Shown: positions 1 to 8,032 of the stretch, piece after piece
Numbering within the stretch: position 1 is the first letter of the stretch
Layout: the number at the start of each line of letters is the position of its first letter
Assembly (NCBI RefSeq): GCF_000344785.1
Contig: NC_020506.1
Span: forward strand, 2,232,001 to 2,296,000
DNA length: 64,000 bases
Source of the DNA: Corynebacterium callunae DSM 20147
GTDB taxonomy: Bacteria > Actinomycetota > Actinomycetes > Mycobacteriales > Mycobacteriaceae
Direction of reading: 5' to 3'
Program-made: the position numbers and the translations under genes
Notes under the pieces: generated by a model
Seen by the model: the letters and a program-made list of their open reading frames with translations, nothing else
What the model was told of the DNA's origin: nothing
Database searches by the model: none

Positions 1-545
1 TTTGCCTGCATATCCTCGGCGACTTCCTTGAGCTTCTGGTAGCTGGTGATCTCATCCGTGGACTTGATCTTTGCGCCGGACGTGGCGATGTACTTGTCGA
101 AGATCTCGTCGTTGTAGATGATGCCGAAGCCCTCGACGGCGAACGGAACGCCACGTACCTCGCCATCCTCGGTGGTCAGCGGCGGAATGTCGTCGGTCAG
201 CTGCTTAGCTACCTCGGTGTCCGACATATCTGCCATGTAGTCCTGCCAAGTGATGAAGCCGGCTGGGCCATTGACCTGGAAGAGAGTCGGGGCTTCGTCC
301 TTGCCAATCTCGGCCTTGAGGGTCTGCTCATAGGAGCCGGAGGCGGCAGTAACGACCTTGACCTTAACGCCGGTCTCTTCAGTGTAGGCCTTTGCGATTT
401 CCTGGTATGCCGCGTCCTGTTCAGGCTTGAAGTTCAGGAAGTAAACATCGCCTTCCTCGTCGGTGGAGCCGGAGCACGCGACGAGACTTGCGGCGGCGAG
501 CATGGAGGCCATGCTGATGGATGCGATGCGAGCAAGACGCTTCAT
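1..545 (-). CDS. musE: Maltose ABC transporter substrate-binding lipoprotein (5' part, cut by window edge)
   Basis: Only the N-terminal 181 residues lie in the window; the gene runs off the left edge. The start at 545 is preceded by a GAGGA ribosome site. A signal peptide ends in a lipobox (LVAC), so the mature protein is a lipoprotein anchored to the outer face of the membrane. The following sequence (TLFQVNGPAGF, PFAVEGFGIIYN) is typical of family 1 sugar-binding proteins. The musK ATPase gene lies 1.7 kb away in the same orientation, which in C. glutamicum belongs to the MusEFGK2I maltose uptake system. The family assignment is firm; the substrate is inferred from synteny. Confidence 0.8.
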   Translation of the reverse strand, partial: MKRLARIASISMASMLAAASLVACSGSTDEEGDVYFLNFKPEQDAAYQEIAKAYTEETGVKVKVVTAASGSYEQTLKAEIGKDEAPTLFQVNGPAGFITWQDYMADMSDTEVAKQLTDDIPPLTTEDGEVRGVPFAVEGFGIIYNDEIFDKYIATSGAKIKSTDEITSYQKLKEVAEDMQA

Positions 546-908
546 GAGGTCCTCATCTTTCTTGATAAAAAGCGGGGTGATGAGCCGAGATGGATATCCG
601 GCCCGTATTCGATTGTGTCTGGGAGACCTCCCATAACGAAGGCTTCTTCCCAGCGCCACCAAGTACTCCATAGCGGATTGCAGTCCAACTGTGAACTGGT
701 TAGCCTCCCTTCCACCTTAGTGAGGTATTCCACATATTCAAAATAAATAGGACCCAAAACACCCGATTGTTACCATATCTACATTCGGGCATTGAAACCC
801 TCCCCAATTATGGGGCAATCGGGCCTAAAACATACAAATACATATAAAAACAGTTGAGGGAAGCAGGGAGGATTTTTGATCGTAGGAGCCGTTGGGGCAC
901 GCGAGAGG
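546..908. other. Intergenic region upstream of musE
   Basis: This 363-base stretch separates musE from the DUF4032 gene. Small reading frames here overlap one another and have no family features. It must hold the musE promoter. I see no convincing operator, RNA gene or strong terminator in it. Confidence 0.5.
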
Positions 909-2153
909 TTATGACAAGTCTTCGTCTGAAGGGTTTGTGCTGAGGAGGCGAGCCTCGTCGCGGCGGGCCGGAAGCACGGATTCAAGATAGGATGCCGTGG
1001 CCTCTGGGAGGGTGACAGCCCCTCCCCTTTCTTGGGCGAGGAACCAGCGGTGGTCGACGATTTCGTGGAAGAATTGTGCTGGCTCCAGCTTGTCTAACAT
1101 CTCCACGGGGACGGCGGCGATAGTCGGTTCGTATTCATTCGTCATCCAGAGATGCGCGGCTTGGGTAAGACCTACATGCGGTCCGCATTCGACGGCCTGA
1201 TAGGCCTGGATCGAGCCCAATAGGCGTTGGGCCTGGTGTTCCTCGACGCTCAGCCCGGTTAAGCTCAATAGCTCTGCACGATAGTGGCCCGGATCCACCA
1301 CTACAGGGCGAATGCGCACAACCTGCCGCGAATCGTCCTTCGTGACCTTGAGCTCCCCTACGTCAAAGCCCAGTTGATTGAGCCGGTCAATTCTCTCAGA
1401 GACGCGCCAATATTCACTGGCATCGACGGATTCCTCCGCGGTGAGCTCCGTCCACAATTCAAGATAAGAGCTTTCGACAAGGCCTCCTAGGGCGATGACA
1501 TCGATGGACTTATCTAGGCATTCACCCGCCTGTAGGTCCATGAGTTCGCCAATGATGTTGACGCGGGCGATGTCGACGTCGTAAAGCCTGCGTGATTCAG
1601 AGAGGTTGGGCTGGAACTCCCCGGTTTCGGCATCGACGAGATAGGCGGAATAGGTTTCAGCATCGCGACGAAAGAGAGTATTAGACAGTGACACATCTCC
1701 CCAGTAGAAGTTGAGCAGATGCATCCGCACCAACAGCACGGACAGGGCGCGGATGAGCTTCTCCGCTTCCACGACCGTGAGGTGCCGAGAAAAGATCTCG
1801 CGATAGGGCAGGGAAAACTCCAAGTGCTCGGTCACCAAAGCTGCGGTGAGCTCCCCGTAGTCTTCCTCTGCCGGATGGCGTCCGGTGATCACGGCTACGG
1901 GGCGCACACTGGGGGCACCAAGGCGCTGCAGTTCACGCAGCATCTTGTACTCGTGGTGGGCGGTACGCGCACCAATTTCTTTGACCGCGACGATGCCACG
2001 GTTGATCCCCACGAAACGCACGATGTGCCGGGAAATACCCCTGGGCAGCGCGGCGATGAGATTATCGGGCCACTGTTCCAGGGGTGTACCCCAGGGCAGT
2101 GTCAGCAGTGCCGACGCGTACGTCGACGAGGTGATGCTCATGGACTCTTTCAT
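909..2153 (-). CDS. DUF4032 protein with kinase-like fold
   Basis: 414 residues. The N-terminal half resembles lipopolysaccharide-kinase/aminoglycoside-phosphotransferase-like proteins: a lysine in VAVKEIGART (about residue 58), then a catalytic-loop-like WGDVSLSNTLF (about 150-160), then YLVDAETGEF (about 170-180) where a metal-binding D is expected. The C-terminal half matches the DUF4032 pattern seen in actinobacteria. A ribosome site (GGTGGAG) precedes the ATG at 2153. It sits between musE and musK in the same orientation, so it may be co-transcribed with the maltose transporter. No substrate is known to me; kinase activity is inference. Confidence 0.75.
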   Translation of the reverse strand: MKESMSITSSTYASALLTLPWGTPLEQWPDNLIAALPRGISRHIVRFVGINRGIVAVKEIGARTAHHEYKMLRELQRLGAPSVRPVAVITGRHPAEEDYGELTAALVTEHLEFSLPYREIFSRHLTVVEAEKLIRALSVLLVRMHLLNFYWGDVSLSNTLFRRDAETYSAYLVDAETGEFQPNLSESRRLYDVDIARVNIIGELMDLQAGECLDKSIDVIALGGLVESSYLELWTELTAEESVDASEYWRVSERIDRLNQLGFDVGELKVTKDDSRQVVRIRPVVVDPGHYRAELLSLTGLSVEEHQAQRLLGSIQAYQAVECGPHVGLTQAAHLWMTNEYEPTIAAVPVEMLDKLEPAQFFHEIVDHRWFLAQERGGAVTLPEATASYLESVLPARRDEARLLSTNPSDEDLS

Positions 2154-2235
2154 GGCGAATCACTCCACCTTTTCTGCTGATTATGGCTAGAACTGCCCTA
2201 CTCATTACGTGCCTCGGGGTAGCCGGTACGCGGGC

Positions 2236-3366
2236 TTAAGGGAGGCGCTTGCCAGTCGACGCCGAGAAGTTGTGCTGGCCGCCCTCCACGATGCGTGCGT
2301 GGAAAACACTGCCCGGAGCAGGCGCGGTGTTCGGAGCAGCGCGGACGACGATTTGGCCGGACTCGGGGACATCCTCGCTGGAGGATCCAAGGTCGCCCTC
2401 GCCTACCAGCTTGCCGTAGAGGAAGGAATCGGAACCGAGTTCCTCCACGAAGTCGAGCTTGATTGGGATGGAAAGATCGGTGGACTCGCCTTCCGGAATG
2501 ATCTCCAGTGCCTCCGGGCGGAAACCAATGGTGATGCGGCCATTATCCTCCGGCGTCATGGCGGCGAGGGTTTCCGGGGAAAGCTTGATGCGAGCGTGAC
2601 CAGAGGTAGCGTCACCATCCTTGACCGAGAAGGTGCCCAAGTTCATGGCTGGGGAGCCGATGAAGCCGGCGACGAAGACGTTGGCGGGGCGGTCATAAAG
2701 CTCTCGGGGCGCGCCAACCTGCTGCAGATAGCCATCCTTCAGCACCGCGATGCGGTCACCCATGGTCAAGGCCTCCGTCTGGTCGTGGGTGACGTAAACG
2801 GTGGTAACCCCAAGCTTGCGCTGCAGGGCTGCAATCTGGGTACGGGTCTGAACACGCAGCTTGGCATCGAGGTTAGACAGCGGCTCATCCATGAGAAAGA
2901 CCTGCGGGTTGCGAACAATGGCGCGGCCCATGGCCACACGCTGACGCTGACCACCGGACAGGGCCTTCGGCTTGCGCTCCAAGAATTCGGTCAGGCCCAA
3001 AGTGGCGGCGGCTTCGTCGACGCGCTTATTGATCTCGTCTTGGGACTTGCCGGCGATCTTCAGTGCGAAGCCCATGTTCTCGCCCACGGTCATGTGGGGG
3101 TAGAGAGCATAGTTCTGGAAAACCATGGCGATGTCACGGTCACGCGGTGCAATGTGGGTAACGTCCTTGTCTCCGATGAAAATGGCACCGTCAGTAACGT
3201 TTTCCAAACCGGCCAGCATGCGCAGCGTGGTGGATTTACCACAGCCGGAAGGGCCGACGAGGACGAGGAACTCGCCATCGGCGATTTCCAGGTTGAATTT
3301 CTTGACGGTGGGTTCCTTTGCTCCCGGGTAGGTTAGGGAAGCATCTTTGAACGTTACGGTTGCCAT
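2236..3366 (-). CDS. musK: Sugar ABC transporter ATP-binding protein
   Basis: 376 residues, the usual length for MalK/MsiK/UgpC-type ATPases. Visible motifs are Walker A GPSGCGKST (about 38-46), the signature LSGGQRQRVAMGRA (about 135), Walker B FLMDEPLSNLDA (about 157-168), the switch histidine in YVTHDQTEA, and a C-terminal OB-fold regulatory domain. It powers sugar import from the cytoplasmic face. The start is fixed by GGAGGAG upstream. In C. glutamicum the equivalent gene serves maltose and possibly other sugar importers. Function is firm; the partner permease is outside the window. Confidence 0.88.
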   Translation of the reverse strand: MATVTFKDASLTYPGAKEPTVKKFNLEIADGEFLVLVGPSGCGKSTTLRMLAGLENVTDGAIFIGDKDVTHIAPRDRDIAMVFQNYALYPHMTVGENMGFALKIAGKSQDEINKRVDEAAATLGLTEFLERKPKALSGGQRQRVAMGRAIVRNPQVFLMDEPLSNLDAKLRVQTRTQIAALQRKLGVTTVYVTHDQTEALTMGDRIAVLKDGYLQQVGAPRELYDRPANVFVAGFIGSPAMNLGTFSVKDGDATSGHARIKLSPETLAAMTPEDNGRITIGFRPEALEIIPEGESTDLSIPIKLDFVEELGSDSFLYGKLVGEGDLGSSSEDVPESGQIVVRAAPNTAPAPGSVFHARIVEGGQHNFSASTGKRLP

Positions 3367-3420
3367 TGCAGAATCTCCTCCATCGGCAGGTACGTGCCGA
3401 ACGATCCGTAGTGTGAGAAA

Positions 3421-3438
3421 CAGTGAAGTGAGTCACTG
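3421..3438. promoter_or_regulatory. Palindrome upstream of musK, GlxR-like
   Basis: CAGTGA, six bases, then TCACTG forms a perfect inverted repeat 55-72 bases upstream of the musK start. The half-site spacing (GTGA-N6-TCAC) is that of CRP-family GlxR sites, with A/T instead of T/A at the outer positions. Assignment to GlxR is inference. Confidence 0.45.
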
Positions 3439-3492
3439 TGCGCCATCTAGAGTGCTGCCTATGACATTAGCACTAGTTTGGACCCTATGACA

Positions 3493-3525
3493 AAGCCCGG
3501 AAGCCATGCCGTGGCTTCCGGGCTT
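3493..3525. terminator. Hairpin between musK promoter and glycosyltransferase remnant
   Basis: A 14-base inverted repeat (AAGCCCGGAAGCCA with its complement TGGCTTCCGGGCTT) around a five-base loop. It lies beyond the stop of the leftward glycosyltransferase gene and can stop its transcripts. Confidence 0.7.
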
Positions 3526-3571
3526 AGTTCTTCTAATTCATGGGCGTGGATGAGACGCCGCGGGCATCGAG

Positions 3572-4316
3572 TTACTTCTTGAAGGTGCCTTTAGCTAGGT
3601 TAGAGACTTCGGAAACGAAGTCCGATACAGCGTTCTTGGCCGTGGTGGCCTTAGGGCCAAGCTCCATGTCCTTGACCGTGCGGGAGGCGATCTTGGATAC
3701 TTCCGATGTGAAATCGCTGATCTGCTCGGAGCGGTGAGCCACTCCCCACTTGGTTACTTCGAGCAGGGAATCCTTGACAAAGGAGCCGTCCAGCTTGGAT
3801 TCACCAAGCTCGCGCTCGGTGAAGGTGATCGGAACCTCGCGGACATCGAAGCCATCCTTGATGGCGCGGAAGGCAACGTCCACCTGGAAGATGTATCCGG
3901 CGTTGGAAAGCTCCTCAAAGTCGAGGTGCTCAAGCAGCTCACGCCGGAAAGCACGGTAGCCGGCAGTCATGTCATTGATGCCGGCACCCAGGGCAACAGA
4001 AATGTACTTGTTGCCCAAGCGGGACAGCAGTTCGCGGTTGGCAGGCCAGTTCACTGTCTCTCCACCCGGTACGTAGCGGGAGCCAATGACCAGATCTGCG
4101 CCCTTTTCAATTTCCTCAAGCAAGAGGTGGAGCTGTTCTGGTGCGTGGGAGCCGTCGGCATCCATTTCGCACAGAACATGGTAATCCTTCTCTAGGCCCC
4201 ACTCGAAGCCGGCGATATAAGCGCCAAGAAGGCCCCCCTTGCCTTCGCGGTGCAGCACGTGCAGGTGAGAATCCTCAGCAGCGAGCTTGTCTGCAGCCTC
4301 TCCGGTGCCATCCGGG
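3572..4316 (-). pseudogene. Polyprenyl-phosphate mannosyltransferase-like GT2, 5'-truncated
   Basis: The C-terminal two thirds of a family 2 glycosyltransferase of the dolichol/polyprenol-phosphate mannose synthase type. The metal-binding CEMDADGSH, SRYVPGG, and the late GYIFQVDVAFRA and VPITFTERELGESK motifs are present. Reading back on the minus strand, homology continues to PDGTGEAADKLA near 4310 and then stops abruptly. The conserved N-terminal nucleotide-binding part (TYNE and DDNS motifs) and the true start are missing. A GTG at 4258 could only yield a headless protein. The break coincides with the start of integrase sequence on the other strand. Such enzymes donate mannose for lipoglycans at the membrane; this copy is probably dead. 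Confidence 0.8.
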
Positions 4317-5002
4317 GCGTGAACCTAGATATTGCAGCACCGAAGCCCAAGAAGTCAGGCCGCCGCACACTCACAAAACCCGAATGGGATGCCGTCATTA
4401 AGCATCTGTTAACGCGGGATACCGAGCCACTGTTAACCCCCACCAAGCACAAGAACATCCGACAAAGCACCAAGAACATCCATGCCCGCATTGTGCGGCT
4501 CACTCTCCTCCAAGCCGTTTCAGGGCTGAGAATTGCCGAAGCCAATCAATTGCAGTGGAAGCACATCATCGACGGTGACGATGGCATGCTCATTAATGCC
4601 AGCGCCGATATTGTCAAGGGGCGAAAAGGCAAGGAAAGAGGGCGGTATATCCCTATCCTGAGGGCCGACGTAGCGGAATACCTGCGTACACACCGCGAGG
4701 ACGACGAGCATTTCATCGTAGGCTCACCGACGACGACCGCGAGGCCCTGGGACGCGACGAACGCAGATGACAAGGTGCCCGAGCTATACCGGCAAATTGC
4801 AGAAGCTACAGGCGTGAAGATTCTTCAAGACCTCCGAAGCCACTCCTGGCGTGCGACGCTGCACGGTGTGTACGCGGACGTGATGGACCCAGCTACACGC
4901 GCCGCCATTTTCGGCCACACCGAGCAGGTAGCTGAGGAGTACTACAACGACCGCCAAAATATTGAATCACTCATGAGACAAGTCAAGCGCGCCTACGCGT
5001 AA
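4316..5002 (+). pseudogene. Tyrosine recombinase (phage integrase) catalytic domain, N-terminus lost
   Basis: The open frame runs from 4250, but its first 22 or so residues are antisense of the glycosyltransferase. Integrase-like sequence begins at about VNLDIAAPKPKKSGRRTL. The catalytic domain is complete: arginine in AVSGLRIAEA, the HSWR box (H-x-x-R), a GHT histidine motif, and the nucleophile tyrosine in EEYYNDR. The core-binding and arm-binding domains are absent, so it is unlikely to recombine DNA. It lies 125 bases before an orphan tRNA-His 3' end, which is the expected attachment site. Confidence 0.82.
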
Positions 5003-5127
5003 CTACGCTTAAGACTACGCGTAAGACTCGGGATTTTGCGGGAATCACACGGAACACCAAGGAACATAAAACGCCCACACGCTGCATGTTCCCTACCATT
5101 CCCGCATGTGCCCTAAGTTCATACCGA

Positions 5128-5167
5128 GACCCTGGGTGTGGCGGGTTCGAGCCCCGTCAGCCACCCC
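5128..5167 (+). other. Attachment-site remnant: 3' end of a tRNA-His gene
   Basis: Forty bases match the 3' third of an actinobacterial tRNA-His: the anticodon stem 3' strand (CCTGG), a perfect T arm (GCGGG, TTCGAGC, CCCGT) and the acceptor 3' strand CAGCCAC with discriminator C. Nothing upstream supplies the D arm or acceptor 5' strand, so this is not a functional tRNA. It is what an integrase leaves at attR when an element inserts into the 3' end of a tRNA gene. The His identity comes from my memory of mycobacterial and corynebacterial tRNA-His. Confidence 0.7.
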
Positions 5168-5168
5168 T

Positions 5169-5216
5169 AAGAGATCCCCTCTAATCTTGCAAAACAAGAT
5201 TAGAGGGGATTTTTTG
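5169..5216 (+). terminator. Rho-independent terminator after the tRNA-His fragment
   Basis: Inverted repeat AATCCCCTCTAATCTTG-like arms around an AAAAC loop followed by a run of T. It is presumably the original terminator of the tRNA-His gene now cut off from it. Confidence 0.75.
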
Positions 5217-5225
5217 TGCCCCATT

Positions 5226-5300
5226 CCATAACCTAAGTTCAGAGGGTCGTTGCAACACTCTGCAACTAGTTGCTTAGGTTCTATGATCTGAGCACACTAG
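5226..5300. promoter_or_regulatory. Nested palindromes upstream of the larA remnant
   Basis: GCAACTAGTTGC (5262-5273) is a perfect 12-base palindrome. A related GTTGCAAC lies just before it, and the whole block is framed by inverted ACCTAAG and CTTAGGT. This has the form of an operator for the remnant that follows. The regulator is unknown. Confidence 0.4.
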
Positions 5301-5304
5301 TTTT

Positions 5305-5606
5305 ATGAGCCACAAGACTATTAATCTGCCAATTCCTGAAGGCCTTGCGGAATCCGCTGCCCTGCTCGGTAGTGCTACTGAAGTCCTTACTGAAGAACAA
5401 GCTCGTCAATTTATTCTTGAGGAAATTTCCAAGCTTGATATTGATGGCAAGTAAGTATGTATTCCCATCCCTGATGGCACTCGCTCTGGTCCCCACGGCC
5501 TGATGATCAAAGCTGTTTATGACGCTATCGCTGATCGTGCCAAGTCCATCACCATCTTGATCGCACTCGGTACTCACGCTGCAATGGACGAACTGCGCCC
5601 GTGTGG
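5305..5606 (+). pseudogene. larA: Nickel-dependent lactate racemase, N-terminal remnant
   Basis: Translation from ATG 5305 gives 49 residues, then an in-frame TAA (5452-5454). The same frame continues with VCIPIPDGTRSGP and ITILIALGTHAAMDE, the hallmark N-terminal motifs of the LarA (DUF2088) family. Homology ends at the left end of the insertion sequence at about 5607. LarA interconverts L- and D-lactate with a nickel-pincer nucleotide. Two separate lesions (a nonsense codon and an insertion) make this a dead gene. The match is by motif recognition, not by search. Confidence 0.75.
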
Positions 5607-5639
5607 TGATTTGAGACAGGGTCTATGAGAATTAGTTCC

Positions 5640-5935
5640 ATGTCGAATCGCACGTCATCTTCACCGAAGAATTCAAAGCAGGAGCTGTGCAACTCGTCGT
5701 CTCCTCAGGGCGCTCGGTCAAGGAAGTGGCCACCGAGTTGGGTATCAAAGAAGGAACACTGAGCGCGTGGGTAAGAACCTGGAGGGCCGAGCATCCAGAC
5801 GCCGGTGTGGATGAACCAGGCCCAGTCGAATGGGCGAAATACAAGGCCCTGCAGGCTGAGAACGCCGCGTTGAAACGGGAAAACGAGTTTTTGGGAAAAG
5901 CCAGCGCCTTCTTTGGAAGCCGAAGCACCTGTAGA
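5640..5935 (+). pseudogene. IS3-family transposase orfA, frameshifted
   Basis: The helix-turn-helix subunit: FTEEFKAGAVQLV, SVKEVATELGIKEGTLSAWV, then a leucine-zipper-like ALQAENAALKRENEFLGKA. The expected start at 5640 (ATG TCG AAT CGC) is out of frame with the rest; about five extra bases near 5655 explain this. Confidence 0.7.
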
Positions 5936-6848
5936 GGATCTCTCAGCGTTCATCGAGCAAGAGAAGGCGTCGTTTCCCATTACATGGATGTGCACAAAGT
6001 TGGGCATGTCCAGAGCGTCGTATTACCGGTGGGCCAAGCCTGCGGGTCTGACTCCGACAGCCATAAGGCATTTAGAACTCAGGGCTGAGGTTGCCCAGGA
6101 GTTTGAAAAAAGCAACCAGATGGCTGGCAGGGATCAGCTGACCACGTTGCTCAACCAGCGTGGTGTCAAAGTTTCTACTGGGACTGTGGGATCAATTATG
6201 AACGAATTAGCAGTGCGTGCCAGACGAATGCGGGCCTGGAAGAACACCACGGTCAGTGACCCTTCTGCCCGGACCGAGCATATTAAAAATCATATGCTCG
6301 ATAGCCAAGGGAAACGAGACTTTACCGCTACCGTGCCTGGGACCAGGCTCGTTGGTGACATTACGTACTTAAAGACGGGTTCCGGGTGGCTGTATGTGGC
6401 TACCGTGATCGATTTGGCTACGCGGATGGTGGTGGGGTGGTCTATGGATTCCAATATGCGCACACCGTTGGTGATCAACGCGCTGGCCATGGCACGTAAT
6501 CATGGGCGTCTTCATCCTGAAGGCGCAATTTTTCACTCCGATAGAGGATCGCAATACACCTCCGAGCAGTTCCAGACATGGTGCGCCGGCAACAAGATCA
6601 CCCAATCCATGGGATTGACCGGGGTATGTTGGGATAACGGAAGTCGCGGAGAATTTTTTCTCACATTTGAAGACCGAAATGTATCACCACTACGACTTTA
6701 ACAATCACCTGTCGGCCCGAACCGCGGTGATGGAGTACATCGAGGGGCAGGTCACAACCGGCGCCGCCCGCATAGCAATAACCAGGGGCTCTCACCGGCT
6801 AGTGCTTTGACCGCATATCAGCAGCAGTATGGATTAGCAGCAGCGTAA
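5913..6848 (+). pseudogene. IS3-family transposase orfB (DDE integrase), frameshifted
   Basis: Integrase-core subunit with GDITYL (first D) and HSDRGSQYTS (second D). The frame breaks near 6640: the next frame carries EVAENFFSHLKTEMYHH, including the catalytic glutamate. A second one-base shift near 6748 restores the usual RRRPHSNNQGLSPASAL ending, with a TAA at 6846. Two frameshifts mean no full-length transposase is made. Confidence 0.8.
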
Positions 6849-6880
6849 GAAGAAAAATCAATCAAGCTGTCTCAAAAACT

Positions 6881-7054
6881 TGACGAGCGCATTTGATGCT
6901 ACGTTGGCCTTGACGGACAACTTCTGAGGTTTCTAGCTTGATGTCGCCCGGGATTACGGCCTCAATTACCGACTGAATGCGCGTTAGATCAGCACCAGCA
7001 TCAATTAATGAATTCACCCTGCAATGCCAGCGGTGGCATCAATCCACAAACCCA
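6881..7054 (-). pseudogene. larC: Nickel-pincer cofactor protein LarC, N-terminal remnant
   Basis: On the minus strand a GTG at 7054, preceded by AGGGG, starts a frame encoding GLWIDATAGIAG, the classic LarC (DUF111) N-terminus. The sequence then breaks (TGA) and resumes in a shifted frame with LIDAGADLTRIQSVIEAVIPG and LETSEVVRQGQRSIK, matching the next part of the family. A short deletion replaced the usual DMLLGA. Homology stops at the right end of the IS element. LarC inserts nickel into the pyridinium cofactor of LarA, so its place beside a larA remnant supports both calls. Confidence 0.65.
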
Positions 7055-7113
7055 CTTTTATCCCCTTCAAATCCTCTAAAAAAACTTTTTGTCTGTCCAG
7101 CTTAGGTCTATCG

Positions 7114-7137
7114 ACGGGGTTAAAAAATCAACCCCGT
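7114..7137. other. Short hairpin upstream of the hydroxypyruvate isomerase-like gene
   Basis: ACGGGGTT and AACCCCGT pair around an eight-base A-rich loop. There is no T-run on the + strand. It may terminate leftward transcripts or structure the leader of the next gene. Confidence 0.4.
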
Positions 7138-7208
7138 GTCCCAGGTACTTATTAGACTCAGGCCACAAACAAAATTCACTGACTTTTAGGATACTTCGGA
7201 GGGGTCAC

Positions 7209-7976
7209 ATGCCAAGGTTTGCTGCCAATTTATCGCTACTTTTTAATGAGGTAGATTTCTTAGAGCGCTTTGCACACGCTGTACGTTATTCCTTTAGTGC
7301 CGTGGAATTTATGTATCCCTATGACCTTAACGGCACTGACATTAAAGCTGCAGCCATCGAGGCCGGTTTACCCATTGCGCTCTTTAACGCGCCAGTGGGA
7401 GAAACTTTTGGTTTTGCAGCGCTGGTGGAATTAGAAGAATTCAAAGTTCTTATGCAGCCTGCCTTAGATTATGCGGCTACTTTAAGGCCTGAAAAGATGC
7501 ATATTCTCTCCGGTCTCGCCGAGGCTGATGACCACGCTGACACACGTTATGCCACCAATATCGGCTGGATCGCCGCGGAATTGGCCAAGCTTGATGTCCT
7601 AGCAGTTATTGAGCCCATTAATAGTTACTCAATTCCCGGCTATTTTCTTAACAATCTTAAGCAAGCCTTTGACCTCATCAAAAAGATTAACCATCCCAAT
7701 GTGAAAATCCTTTTTGATATTTTCCATATTCAACAAATCCACGGAGATCTCTTACACCAGCTTCAAAAAGTTGCTTCAGCTGGCCTTTTGGGCCATGTAC
7801 AGGTGGCAGCAGTCCCGCACCGACACGAGCCAGGCAGCGGCGAGGTCAATGAGGCATTTATTTTCCAGGCCTTGGATGAGCTGGGTTATGGCGGTTATAT
7901 TAGCGCGGAATATAACCCTGCTGGCGCCACTACTGAGGGTCTGGGTTGGTTGGACAATCACGTGTCCACCCCATGA
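7209..7976 (+). CDS. Hydroxypyruvate isomerase family protein
   Basis: 255 residues from ATG 7209, chosen because GGAGGGG lies just upstream; the longer frame from 7089 has no such site. Sequence features are a TIM-barrel of the xylose isomerase-like superfamily: FAANLSLLF at the N-terminus, VEFMYPYD, AVIEPINSYSIPGYF with a catalytic-type glutamate, KILFDIFHIQQIHGD, and YISAEYNPAG. This is the Hyi/Gip group, which isomerises hydroxypyruvate and tartronate semialdehyde. No glyoxylate genes are adjacent, so the exact substrate is open. Confidence 0.8.
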   Translation: MPRFAANLSLLFNEVDFLERFAHAVRYSFSAVEFMYPYDLNGTDIKAAAIEAGLPIALFNAPVGETFGFAALVELEEFKVLMQPALDYAATLRPEKMHILSGLAEADDHADTRYATNIGWIAAELAKLDVLAVIEPINSYSIPGYFLNNLKQAFDLIKKINHPNVKILFDIFHIQQIHGDLLHQLQKVASAGLLGHVQVAAVPHRHEPGSGEVNEAFIFQALDELGYGGYISAEYNPAGATTEGLGWLDNHVSTP

Positions 7977-8032
7977 CGTACCATTAATTGCGATAGTTTT
8001 TAGCCATTTAATCAGCACCGAAGGAGCCTGAC

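Larger units (their letters stand above)
5607..6880. mobile_element. IS3-family insertion sequence, degenerate
   Basis: About 1.27 kb. The left end reads TGATTTGAGACAG and the right end CTGTCTCAAAAACT; they share the inverted core TTTGAGACAG. It has the two-frame orfA/orfB layout and DDE motifs of IS3-family elements. Several frameshifts in both frames show it is no longer active by itself. It sits inside the lar remnants. No clear target duplication is visible, which fits a deletion or rearrangement next to the element. Confidence 0.8.

Noticed and set aside
2209..3336. Open frame of 375 codons opposite musK
   Set aside because: Complete overlap with a clear ABC ATPase; composition is that of a shadow frame.
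4258..4259. GTG at 4258 as a true start of a short glycosyltransferase
   Set aside because: Conserved sequence continues upstream of it in frame to PDGTG, so the gene is truncated rather than short.
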